NCBI GenBank assembly: GCA_018828205.1
Contig: JAHJWA010000063.1
Span: 1 to 5,221 of the forward strand
Reading direction: 5' to 3'
DNA from: Alphaproteobacteria bacterium
GTDB taxonomy: Bacteria > Pseudomonadota > Alphaproteobacteria > Sphingomonadales > Sphingomonadaceae
Length of the DNA stretch: 5,221 nt
Positions 1 through 5,221 of the stretch are shown piece after piece. Position numbers and translations under genes: made by a program. The stretch's first letter is position 1. Each line of letters starts with the position of its first letter. The notes under the pieces were generated by a model that made no database searches, was not told the DNA's origin, and saw nothing but the letters and a program-made list of their open reading frames with translations.

Positions 1-15
1 AAAACTGGCCCCCTT

Positions 16-930
16 TCATGGATTTGCCTCCGGCAGCGGGAGCCCGATTTGGTCGAAGAGGAGTTTGATGCAACGCGCGACATCGGCGCTGCGCGCCATG
101 GCCTCGCGCGTTGCATCTGCATCGTTGGACAGATCTGTTGCCCTAGCGACGAGCTCGGCGTCGGGCGCGTCCCTCAGGGCTCCGAAAAAGTTGTTCGCAA
201 GCATTTCGCCTTTGCGAAACGCGCTGGAGGGAAATGCAGGGCGCCGAAGGGCGGCCGTAGGTTCGGCCTTCGCCTTACGGAGGCTGGACGGTTGTTCGGG
301 ATGCAAGGACCCCCGCGTCAGCTCTGGGGCAGACTCTGCATCGGCCCGGTAGTTCTGGGTCGCCCCAGTTCCATGAGTGTCTGATCGCACAAAGCCGGTC
401 GCATGATCGGGAGGCGAGGCCGCCGCCGCATTCTCGGCCCCGTGTTTGATGTCCGGTTTATCGCGCTTCGCCGCTAGGCGTCGACCGTACTCATAATCAA
501 CCCGCGCGCTCCAGCCGCCGTCAGCATCGCCCGGCCAACTGGAATTCATCGTCGGTTTGCTCAAGAGCCATTGCAGCACCGGAGACTGATAGCCATCGCG
601 CGTGATATACCGGCGGTCTTTCACCCACTGCAGCCAGCGTTGGAGTTCCTCTTTCTGCTCGTCGGTAAGAGAACAGGCCGCTGCGACTCGTTCGGCTATC
701 GCCTTCGGATTGAACCGCTTGGTCGGCTTGGCATGGATTTGTTGCGCATCTTTGAATGCGTAGGCAATGGCGCGATACGGAAAACCTGGCGAAAGAACTG
801 GCTCGTCGGGGTCGATCGCGCTGCCTCCGAATTTTTCACGCAAGGCTTTGAGCCTAATCGCTTCCTTCTCGCCCGCCGTCTGCCTACGGCGTTGCGGCCG
901 CTTCGGTTTCTCTTCGTTCTCTCCGGACAT
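16..930 (-). CDS. Hypothetical protein, 304 aa, basic N-terminus
   Basis: I do not recognise the family and assign no function. The frame is open up to 1089, but the start is placed at the ATG at 930-928: it is preceded by AGGGAG at 943-938 with a 7-base spacer, and the 53 extra residues of the longer form look like non-coding translation. The protein has a basic N-terminus (K8-R16, including RPQRRR), then a probably folded part at about residues 40-155 with many aromatic residues, including a helical stretch at about 74-105 and a WLQWVKDRRYITRDGY stretch near 100-114. A low-complexity Ala/Pro/Ser/Thr-rich linker follows at about 165-235, and a helical C-terminal part at about 237-298. There is no signal peptide or membrane segment, so it is probably cytosolic. 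The basic start could bind nucleic acid, but no DNA-binding motif is recognised. The stop is TGA at 18-16. The downstream neighbour lies outside the window. Confidence 0.72.
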   Translation of the reverse strand: MSGENEEKPKRPQRRRQTAGEKEAIRLKALREKFGGSAIDPDEPVLSPGFPYRAIAYAFKDAQQIHAKPTKRFNPKAIAERVAAACSLTDEQKEELQRWLQWVKDRRYITRDGYQSPVLQWLLSKPTMNSSWPGDADGGWSARVDYEYGRRLAAKRDKPDIKHGAENAAAASPPDHATGFVRSDTHGTGATQNYRADAESAPELTRGSLHPEQPSSLRKAKAEPTAALRRPAFPSSAFRKGEMLANNFFGALRDAPDAELVARATDLSNDADATREAMARSADVARCIKLLFDQIGLPLPEANP

Positions 931-1042
931 TCTTCTTCTCCCTAAGGTCGATGATACCTTGTAGGATGAGTTGACGAGAATGAGTAACGCGGGCACGTCG
1001 AACGCGTGGATGTGCGAAATCGGACAAGAGAAATCACGTTCC

Positions 1043-1063
1043 GATCCGCCGGGCTGGCGGATC
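1043..1063. repeat. Perfect inverted repeat, 8-bp stem, 5-nt loop
   Basis: GATCCGCC (1043-1050), loop GGGCT (1051-1055), GGCGGATC (1056-1063). All eight positions pair and five of them are G:C. It lies about 113 bases upstream of the start of the minus-strand 304-residue gene. No T-run follows on the plus strand. On the minus strand a mildly T-rich stretch begins only some 8 bases later, so it is not a canonical intrinsic terminator. It may be an operator, an mRNA structure, or a remnant of a repeated element. Confidence 0.55.
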
Positions 1064-1242
1064 CGAAGTATTCCCGCCTCATTGACCACGACCCAGGACT
1101 CGACCGTCCATCATATAGTATGCGCTTCGCGAGTGGGCGCTCCGTAGAGCAATATCTTGGTCAGCTAATGGGCCGTCAGCTGCCGTTCTGCTTTCGGCTC
1201 CCAGCAAGGAGGAGCGGACGCAGATCTTTATATAGGCATGAA

Positions 1243-1268
1243 CCTCGATCCCACAACGAGGTGTGGGA
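1243..1268. repeat. Two overlapping, mutually exclusive hairpins
   Basis: CCTCG (1243-1247) can pair with CGAGG (1257-1261), enclosing nine bases. TCCCACA (1249-1255) can pair with TGTGGGA (1262-1268) across the loop ACGAGG. The left arm of the second stem lies in the loop of the first. Because no bases separate 1261 from 1262, both stems are unlikely to form together as a pseudoknot, so they would compete. The layout recalls attenuator or switch geometry, but no T-tract or regulated gene is evident beside it, and chance cannot be excluded. Confidence 0.45.
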
Positions 1269-1316
1269 GGACGAAAGACTAATACCTGCAAAGTTTAGTG
1301 CTCGATCTCTAGGGAT

Positions 1317-1499
1317 TTAATCTCGGTTTCGAGTCGAGGATGATGCCGAACGATTTGGCGCATCTAATGCCCGCAACAAAGCATCGAAATGCTCGTGGCT
1401 ATCCCCTTTCCGGAAAACGAGTTTGAGGCTGTTTCCCAGCCCATCAATTTGGGCTTGAGTTACTAGCGCAAGTGCTACGGGTCGTTCAGAGTCGTCCAT
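1317..1499 (-). CDS. Small hypothetical protein, 60 aa, weakly NepR-like
   Basis: This short frame runs from ATG at 1499-1497 to TAA at 1319-1317. No strong Shine-Dalgarno precedes it, and an in-frame TGA lies three codons upstream, so no longer form is possible there. Residues about 16-47 form an amphipathic pattern: LG-x2-LK-x2-F, a short polar turn, then HF-x2-LLRALD. This resembles the core of the NepR anti-sigma family (IG-x2-LR-x2-Y, then RF-x2-LL-x2-LD), which binds EcfG in the general stress response of Alphaproteobacteria, though with a shorter inter-helix segment. The tail (about 48-60) is Ser/Asn/Arg-rich and probably disordered. The resemblance is from memory and not statistically tested. 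It could equally be an unrelated small helical protein. It is divergent from the 84-residue gene across a 171-base region. Confidence 0.5.
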   Translation of the reverse strand: MDDSERPVALALVTQAQIDGLGNSLKLVFRKGDSHEHFDALLRALDAPNRSASSSTRNRD

Positions 1500-1583
1500 A
1501 TTCGGTCATTCGATTTACCACCCGCCAGAATGACTAAAGCGACTTTAAGCTTTAATGTTCCGAACAACTTAGCGTTTTCGACC

Positions 1584-1596
1584 GCATATCATATGC
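1584..1596. promoter_or_regulatory. Operator-like palindrome GCATAT-C-ATATGC
   Basis: This is a perfect 13-base palindrome, six bases per arm around a central C, in the region between the divergent 60- and 84-residue genes. The GCAT of its left arm belongs to a larger ACCGCAT word (1581-1587) that recurs at 1616-1622, and in reverse orientation at 1607-1613. The symmetry and position fit a dimeric repressor or activator site. The regulator is unknown and no regulator gene is recognised in the window. Confidence 0.4.
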
Positions 1597-1606
1597 CGGC
1601 AAAGCG

Positions 1607-1622
1607 ATGCGGTTGACCGCAT
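1607..1622. promoter_or_regulatory. Operator-like inverted repeat ATGCGGT-TG-ACCGCAT
   Basis: Seven-base arms are exactly inverted around a TG centre, 49 bases before the ATG at 1671. It overlaps a TTGACC hexamer at 1613-1618 that would be a good -35 element for the plus-strand gene, but the expected -10 position (about 1636-1641, GACTAA) matches poorly. If TTGACC is used, a protein bound here would block it. It shares the ACCGCAT word with the palindrome 10 bases to its left. Confidence 0.4.
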
Positions 1623-1670
1623 GCACTTTCTGACGGACTAAGGCGCTGATCTTGACGGGGGGCAGAGGCT

Positions 1671-1925
1671 ATGAAAAACGCGTTAGAAGAGCTTGCCCGT
1701 TGCGCGCGTAATGTCGCAGAGAAGGCCGACGTGGCGCGAGAGAACCCTGCAGCCGCGGACCAGCTTCTGGAGGCAATGATTGACTATCGGGGGGCGGCGC
1801 TAGGCTATCTGGCGCATCCGACCATGGGTGATTTGATCAAAGCCCAGGCGCTGAAATACAGTGGCGAGACGCGCGAAGCGGTGGAGCGCATTGCTGAATT
1901 GGTGGATAGCCTAAACAGGCAGTAG
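1671..1925 (+). CDS. Small hypothetical helical protein, 84 aa
   Basis: I do not recognise the family. The ATG at 1671 follows a purine-rich stretch, with a G-run at 1657-1662 and AGAGG at 1664-1668. The G-run ends 8 bases before the ATG, a workable Shine-Dalgarno distance. The protein is Ala/Glu/Leu-rich and predicted by eye to be almost all helix: about residues 1-24, 26-46 and 52-82, broken near Pro26 and at HPTM (49-52). There is one Cys (C11), no signal peptide and no membrane segment, so it is a small soluble protein. Charged and small residues alternate in a way that suggests a helical bundle or a small binding partner. It stands alone: the next gene on the right is convergent, and the next on the left is divergent across a region holding two palindromes, which suggests local regulation. 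The stop is TAG at 1923-1925. Confidence 0.75.
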   Translation: MKNALEELARCARNVAEKADVARENPAAADQLLEAMIDYRGAALGYLAHPTMGDLIKAQALKYSGETREAVERIAELVDSLNRQ

Positions 1926-2316
1926 CGCTCAGCGGAGAGGTCTGCACATTCTCAGTATTGGCCCGTGCTGCGGTGTGGAGCGCAACCGCCAAAGGCGACC
2001 TCAGCTAAATGCTGAGCTAACTCTGGTTGTGCTGGCGACCGATAAGAGAGGCCCTCGTCCCACAACCTCCTACTCAAGCTGGTCACCATTTCCGGATGGG
2101 GCGATCGACCATCACGAATGCAGGCTATCAAGCCAGAAGGAAACAAAAGCGGCATAGCGAAACTCGGTTCAAATCTGAAGCTAACAGCCCTCTACGTTCC
2201 AAGCAGGGTCGCGATCCCGGCCTCGGGCCGAGTATCCGGTCCGACGCGATGCACTGAGAAATTTGGGCCTATCTGTCGAACCTAAACGTTCACAAATTCA
2301 TCAAAACAACGCCCAC
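1926..2316. other. Intergenic region between convergent genes
   Basis: These 391 bases lie between the 3' ends of the 84-residue gene and the yihY-like pseudogene. Short open frames cross it on both strands (for example 1975-2157 plus, 2027-2257 plus, 1952-2155 minus), but none has a Shine-Dalgarno, domain character or favourable codon use, so no gene is called. The right end is AT-richer (25 of 60 G+C in 2281-2340). It contains one weak hairpin at 2000-2016. No T-tract terminator for either gene was found. A TTCAAAT motif near 2168 recalls a tRNA T-loop but has no paired stem. Confidence 0.5.
2000..2016. repeat. Weak hairpin CTCAGC-TAAAT-GCTGAG
   Basis: A six-base perfect stem with a five-base loop lies 75 bases after the stop of the 84-residue gene. 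No T-run follows in either direction, so it is at best a weak RNA 3'-end structure and not a standard intrinsic terminator. Confidence 0.3.
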
Positions 2317-3431
2317 TCAGCTTCTTTTGCGCATCTGACGAATCTGGCGGCTTGCGGCGCGCCGCTGGCTCTTATGCAACCATTGCTCGATTGATAGGTC
2401 GCCTTCGGCCAAATCAGCAAGGACAGCGCCGCGCTCCCCAGTGGGACGCACTGGCCCAGTGGTCGAATCAACTGTTGTTTGCCGTTCGATCTCGGCGTTG
2501 AGCAACGCCCCGGCCAAAACCCCATAGGCGCTCAGAAATAGCCACATCAGAAACACGACAATCGCGGAAAGGGAGCCGTAGGTGGCGTTGTAATCACTAA
2601 CGTACGCCACGTAGAGCGCGAAGCCGAAGCTGGTAGCGATCCATAGGAACGTCGCCACCAGAGCCCCGGGCGCCAGCCATCGCCACCGTGCTGGCCTGCG
2701 GTCCGGACCATATCGCATGATGAGCGCGAACCCGGCGCTCCCCAGCAAGATCGAGACGGTCCATGCGAGGATCTTGAAGAGGATTTCCCAACCCGGGCCG
2801 ATCAATCCCTGCGTCTGCATCTGGAGCCAGGCGAAGGTGCCAGCGCTGCTGATCCCGATCAGCGCGATGAAGATCGCCGCGAGAGTCAGGGCTGCCACTC
2901 TCAGGGTTAGCGGAATGAAGCCGCGGCTCTCGTGTTCTTCATTGATGATGTTGAGTGCACCGACCAGCCCGTTAGCCGCGCGCATCCCACCATAGATCGC
3001 GAATACCAGCGCTATTATTAGCGCAAAACCGGTAACGCCGGTGCTGGTGGTGACGACCGCGACGAGTTGCTGCTCGATCAGCGACCGCGCCTCTGCTGGC
3101 AGAACAGTCGTAAGCGATGCGATCTGACGCTGCACCATCTCCACATTCCCAACGAGCCCGTAAATCATCACTGTTGCAGCGATCAGGGGCGTAAGCGCCA
3201 GAAAGTGAAGAAGGCTACGCCGGCCCCCAACAGCGAGAGATTGTGAAACCCCCACATCGTGTAAACGCGCTTCAGAATGATTTTCCAGGCAGGCCACGGC
3301 ATGCTTAATGGGGAGTTAGCAGTTGCTCCAGGCCCTGGATTGCGCAAGGAATTGATTTCCGGGTCGGAATTGTCGTCAGCCATAGTGTCGGCGGGGAAAC
3401 CGGTTGCGGATTCGGTATCATTCGAGGCCAC
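2317..3431 (-). pseudogene. yihY: YihY/BrkB-family inner-membrane protein, frameshifted
   Basis: Two overlapping minus-strand frames together make one YihY/BrkB-family protein. The upstream frame starts at GTG 3431-3429 (AAGGAA at 3443-3438, 6-base spacer) and gives 77 family-like residues ending GVAFFTF, then WRLRP and a TGA at 3185-3183. The downstream frame continues from L at 3201 with LALTPLIAA to the stop at 2317. Adding one C at 3200/3201 restores an uninterrupted 371-residue protein. Six hydrophobic segments lie at about residues 68-93, 131-150, 174-197, 213-238, 252-277 and 285-310. The family-typical block at 281-316 (YGSLSAIVVFLMW, then LLNAEIE) is intact, followed by a polar, basic C-terminal tail. 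The N-terminal 45 residues are polar and probably cytosolic. YihY was once annotated as RNase BN; its true role is unclear, and a transport or envelope role is usually proposed. The rest of the frame is undamaged, so the lesion is either recent or a sequencing error. There is no slippery heptamer to suggest programmed frameshifting. Confidence 0.85.
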
Positions 3432-3458
3432 GCCGGCTTCCTTGGATAATGGACACAG
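3432..3458. promoter_or_regulatory. 27-bp divergent start region
   Basis: Only 27 bases separate the yihY-like GTG (3431, minus) from the tamA-like ATG (3459, plus). The minus-strand Shine-Dalgarno AAGGAA (3443-3438) sits inside it. On the plus strand a GATAAT at 3445-3450 is a good -10 match, but no matching -35 lies 16-18 bases upstream, and it would start transcription almost at the ATG. The plus-strand Shine-Dalgarno is weak (GGA at 3451-3453). Promoters for both genes must therefore overlap the opposite gene's 5' coding region, or one of the two starts lies elsewhere; the in-frame ATG at 3383 is the main alternative for yihY. Confidence 0.4.
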
Positions 3459-5221
3459 ATGGGGTCGTTCTCGCAGCTAACGTACAAGCGTGGCGGTGGT
3501 GCCTCGCTAAGGCGCGCATTGGGGGCGGGCAGCGCGCTCTCGCTTGCATTGCAAAGCTCCGTCGTGTTCGCGCAAACTACTGATCCACAATCGGAAATTC
3601 AGGCGGCGCCGATGACCGAGCTTGCGGTTCCAGCACCGCCCGCAGATGTCGAATTGCCGAATGTCGAGCCGGTTATCTCCGACGAGGAATTCGAGGAAAA
3701 TGTTCCCGAAATCGCTCTGGACGACCCCGCCGATCTCGAGGGACCACTTGAATCGATTGAGGATTTCGAGCGGCGAATCGCTGCCCAGCAAGCCAGCGCC
3801 GAACCGGACGAAGGAGTTGTAGACCCTGCGGGCGACCCTGTGCTTGCCGACCGTGAGGCGATCGATGACATCGGCGACGCGCCAATCCGCGATGCCGAAC
3901 TTTCCGCGCCGCTTCCGCCGCTTGGCACGTTCGAGGCCACGCCGGTCGAATTCGCCGAAGACGCGAGCGACCAGGAGGTCGTCGAGGTCGCCTATGGCGT
4001 CCAGGTCAACGGTCTCGAGCTGGCGGACGACCAGACCGCCACCAGTATCGCCGGCACGTTCGACAATCTATCAGCCCTCGAGGGCGGTGACGGCGAAGCG
4101 GCGAACGTCGCGCAGATCGCGGCACGGCTCACCGAGGACAGCGCTCTGCTGCAACGCATCCTCGCCTCCGAAGGCTGGTACGAGGCAAGCGTGGCGACGC
4201 GCATCGATCGCTCGGAAGACGTGACCGGCCAGCCGCTCACCGCAGTGCTCGACGTCGCTGCGGGCGATCGCTTCGTTTTCTCCGACATCGTGATCGACGC
4301 CGACCCGGTCGAGCCTGCCGATCTGATCACCAGCAATCTGGCGCTCGAGGTCGGCGAGCCGATCGTCGCGGAACGGGTCCAGGGCGCCGAGGCCAATGTC
4401 GCGGTGCGTCTGCCCGAGAACGGCTATCCCTTCGCGCGCGTCGGGCAACGCGACATCCTGCTCGACCAGGATACCAACGACGGTGTCTACACGCTGCCGA
4501 TCACGGTCGGTCCGCGGGCGCGCTTCGGCTCGATCGAAACCACCGGCAATCTCGCCTTCGACGCCGAGCATGTCGAGGTGCTCGCCCGGTTCGAGCGCGG
4601 CGAGCTTTACGACAGCCGCGATATCGACGATCTGCGCCAGGCGCTGGTCGCCACCGGCCTGTTCAACACCGTGTCGGTCGTGCCGCAGCAGGGCGGCGAA
4701 CCGGTCGGCGATGGAACCGAATACGCCACGATCCTCGTGGAACAGGACGCCGGTCCGCCGCGCACGCTTGCCGCAAGCGCCGGTTACGGCACGGGTCAGG
4801 GGTTCCGGGTCGAGGGCAGCTGGACGCATCGCAATCTCTTCCCGCCCGAGGGCGCGCTCATTGCCAATGCGGTGGCAGGCACGCAGGAACAGGGCGTTGG
4901 GCTGACGTTCCGGCGATCGAACGCCGGCAGGCGCGACCGGACGTTCCAGCTTCGCGCCGATGCCCTGCGGTCCGATTACGCCGCTTTCGAAGCCTTCACC
5001 GGCCAGCTTTCCGCGCTCGTGAGCTATGATTCCACCCCGATCTGGCAGAAGCCCTTTACCTATGCCTACGGGATCCGGCTGATCGGAACGAACGAACAGG
5101 ATTACGATTTCGCGCTCGGCGAGCTCGATCGGCGGACCTTCTTCATCGGCGGGCTCACGGGGCAGCTCGGTGTGGATCGGACCGACAGCCTGCTCGACGC
5201 GACCGAGGGCTTTCGCGTGAC
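3459..5221 (+). CDS. tamA: TamA-like outer-membrane assembly factor (3' end beyond window)
   Basis: This BamA/TamA (Omp85) family protein inserts or secretes beta-barrel proteins at the outer membrane; TamA works with inner-membrane-anchored TamB. The ATG at 3459 follows an in-frame stop at 3447 and gives a good signal peptide: basic residues K10, R11, R18, R19, a hydrophobic core at 20-36, and likely cleavage after VFA (residue 38). Residues 39-177 form an acidic linker with about 39 Asp/Glu against 4 Arg and no Lys. POTRA-like modules follow: about 178-268 (with the EGWYEA turn at 238-243), 271-350 (RFVFSDIVID at 271-280, NGYPFARV at 321-328) and 352-412 (RFGSIETTG, then TGLFNTVSV). The barrel begins near residue 433 with the family signature SAGYGTGQG and WTHRNLF (455-461). 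The frame is still open after 587 codons at the window edge, ending at a family-typical GFRVT strand. Full length should be roughly 700-750 residues. Three POTRAs favour TamA over BamA, which has five. A tamB gene would be expected downstream. Confidence 0.88.
   Translation, partial: MGSFSQLTYKRGGGASLRRALGAGSALSLALQSSVVFAQTTDPQSEIQAAPMTELAVPAPPADVELPNVEPVISDEEFEENVPEIALDDPADLEGPLESIEDFERRIAAQQASAEPDEGVVDPAGDPVLADREAIDDIGDAPIRDAELSAPLPPLGTFEATPVEFAEDASDQEVVEVAYGVQVNGLELADDQTATSIAGTFDNLSALEGGDGEAANVAQIAARLTEDSALLQRILASEGWYEASVATRIDRSEDVTGQPLTAVLDVAAGDRFVFSDIVIDADPVEPADLITSNLALEVGEPIVAERVQGAEANVAVRLPENGYPFARVGQRDILLDQDTNDGVYTLPITVGPRARFGSIETTGNLAFDAEHVEVLARFERGELYDSRDIDDLRQALVATGLFNTVSVVPQQGGEPVGDGTEYATILVEQDAGPPRTLAASAGYGTGQGFRVEGSWTHRNLFPPEGALIANAVAGTQEQGVGLTFRRSNAGRRDRTFQLRADALRSDYAAFEAFTGQLSALVSYDSTPIWQKPFTYAYGIRLIGTNEQDYDFALGELDRRTFFIGGLTGQLGVDRTDSLLDATEGFRV

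Larger units (their letters stand above)
931..1316. other. Spacer without a convincing gene
   Basis: This 386-base stretch lies upstream of the 304-residue gene and downstream of the 60-residue gene. Open frames of about 104 residues (plus, 1006-1320) and 70 residues (minus, 1079-1291) cross it, but both translate to Arg/Ser-rich sequence without domain character and I do not call them. GC is lower than in the flanking genes near its right end (26 of 60 bases in 1261-1320). It holds an 8-base-pair perfect inverted repeat at 1043-1063 and a pair of overlapping alternative hairpins at 1243-1268. The promoter of the 304-residue gene should lie in its left part, but no clear -35/-10 pair is seen on the minus strand. 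Confidence 0.5.

Noticed and set aside
1000..1089. Longer start at 1089 for the 304-residue minus-strand protein
   Set aside because: The extra 53 residues look non-coding and would span the hairpin at 1043-1063, while AGGGAG with a 7-base spacer supports the ATG at 930.
1243..1268. H-type pseudoknot formed by the two overlapping stems
   Set aside because: There are no bases between the 3' arm of stem 1 and the 3' arm of stem 2 to cross the groove of stem 1, so simultaneous formation is sterically unlikely.
1006..1320. 104-codon plus-strand open frame
   Set aside because: The translation is Arg/Ser-rich without domain character, no Shine-Dalgarno is evident, and it overlaps the inverted-repeat structures and the end of a better minus-strand gene.
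1537..1561. EcfG-type general stress promoter (GGAAC-N16/17-CGTT) upstream of the NepR-like gene, minus strand
   Set aside because: GGAAC is present at 1561-1557, but the position 16-17 bases downstream reads GCTT/CTTT, not CGTT. Similar isolated GGAAC words at 1042-1038 and 2200-2196 also lack a -10 partner.
2160..2185. tRNA T-arm-like motif GGTTCAAATCTG
   Set aside because: The five bases on either side of TTCAAAT do not pair, and no acceptor, D-arm or anticodon structure is found upstream.
3519..3521. TTG as alternative start of the tamA-like gene
   Set aside because: It would remove the basic n-region (K10, R11, R18, R19) of an otherwise textbook signal peptide, although an AAGG lies upstream of it.
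3599..3940. Ser/Ala/Gly-rich minus-strand frame opposite the acidic linker
   Set aside because: Its low-complexity composition is the mirror of GAN/GCN-rich codons in the acidic region of the tamA-like gene.
4071..4829. 252-codon minus-strand open frame opposite the tamA-like gene
   Set aside because: It is antisense to a confidently recognised Omp85-family coding sequence with signal peptide, POTRA and barrel motifs. Long antisense frames are expected in GC-rich DNA.

Overview
The window looks like chromosomal DNA of an alphaproteobacterium, most likely a sphingomonad (Sphingomonadales, perhaps Erythrobacteraceae-like). This rests on the high GC of the recognisable genes (70% and 65% in two 60-base lines counted inside the outer-membrane gene), on codon choice, and on the style of the TamA-like protein. 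No rRNA, tRNA or other taxonomic marker is present, so the placement is an inference.

Layout. (1) 16-930, minus strand: a 304-residue protein of unknown function with a basic N-terminus; its start is fixed by a good Shine-Dalgarno. (2) 931-1316: lower-GC DNA with no convincing gene but two notable inverted-repeat structures. (3) 1317-1499, minus: a small 60-residue protein whose core loosely resembles the NepR anti-sigma helices. (4) 1500-1670: a divergent regulatory region carrying two adjacent operator-like palindromes that share GCAT half-sites. (5) 1671-1925, plus: a small helical 84-residue protein of unknown function. (6) 1926-2316: non-coding DNA between convergent genes, with one weak hairpin. 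(7) 2317-3431, minus: a YihY/BrkB-family inner-membrane protein gene interrupted by a one-base frameshift near 3200/3201; restoring one C gives a coherent 371-residue, six-helix protein. (8) 3459 to the right edge, plus: the first 587 codons of a TamA-like outer-membrane protein with signal peptide, long acidic linker, POTRA repeats and the first half of a beta-barrel. No stop is reached inside the window.

Functional picture. The right half is cell-envelope biology: a damaged inner-membrane protein gene and an outer-membrane protein assembly factor, transcribed divergently from starts only 27 bases apart. The left half is a set of small or uncharacterised genes separated by lower-GC spacers (42-43% in lines counted), which would fit an accessory or rearranged segment next to a core envelope locus. 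No integrase, transposase, CRISPR array, toxin-antitoxin pair or complete new system can be supported. The points most worth following up are the yihY frameshift, the very tight divergent yihY/tamA start region, the acidic linker of the TamA-like protein, the palindrome pair before the 84-residue gene, and the NepR-like 60-residue protein.
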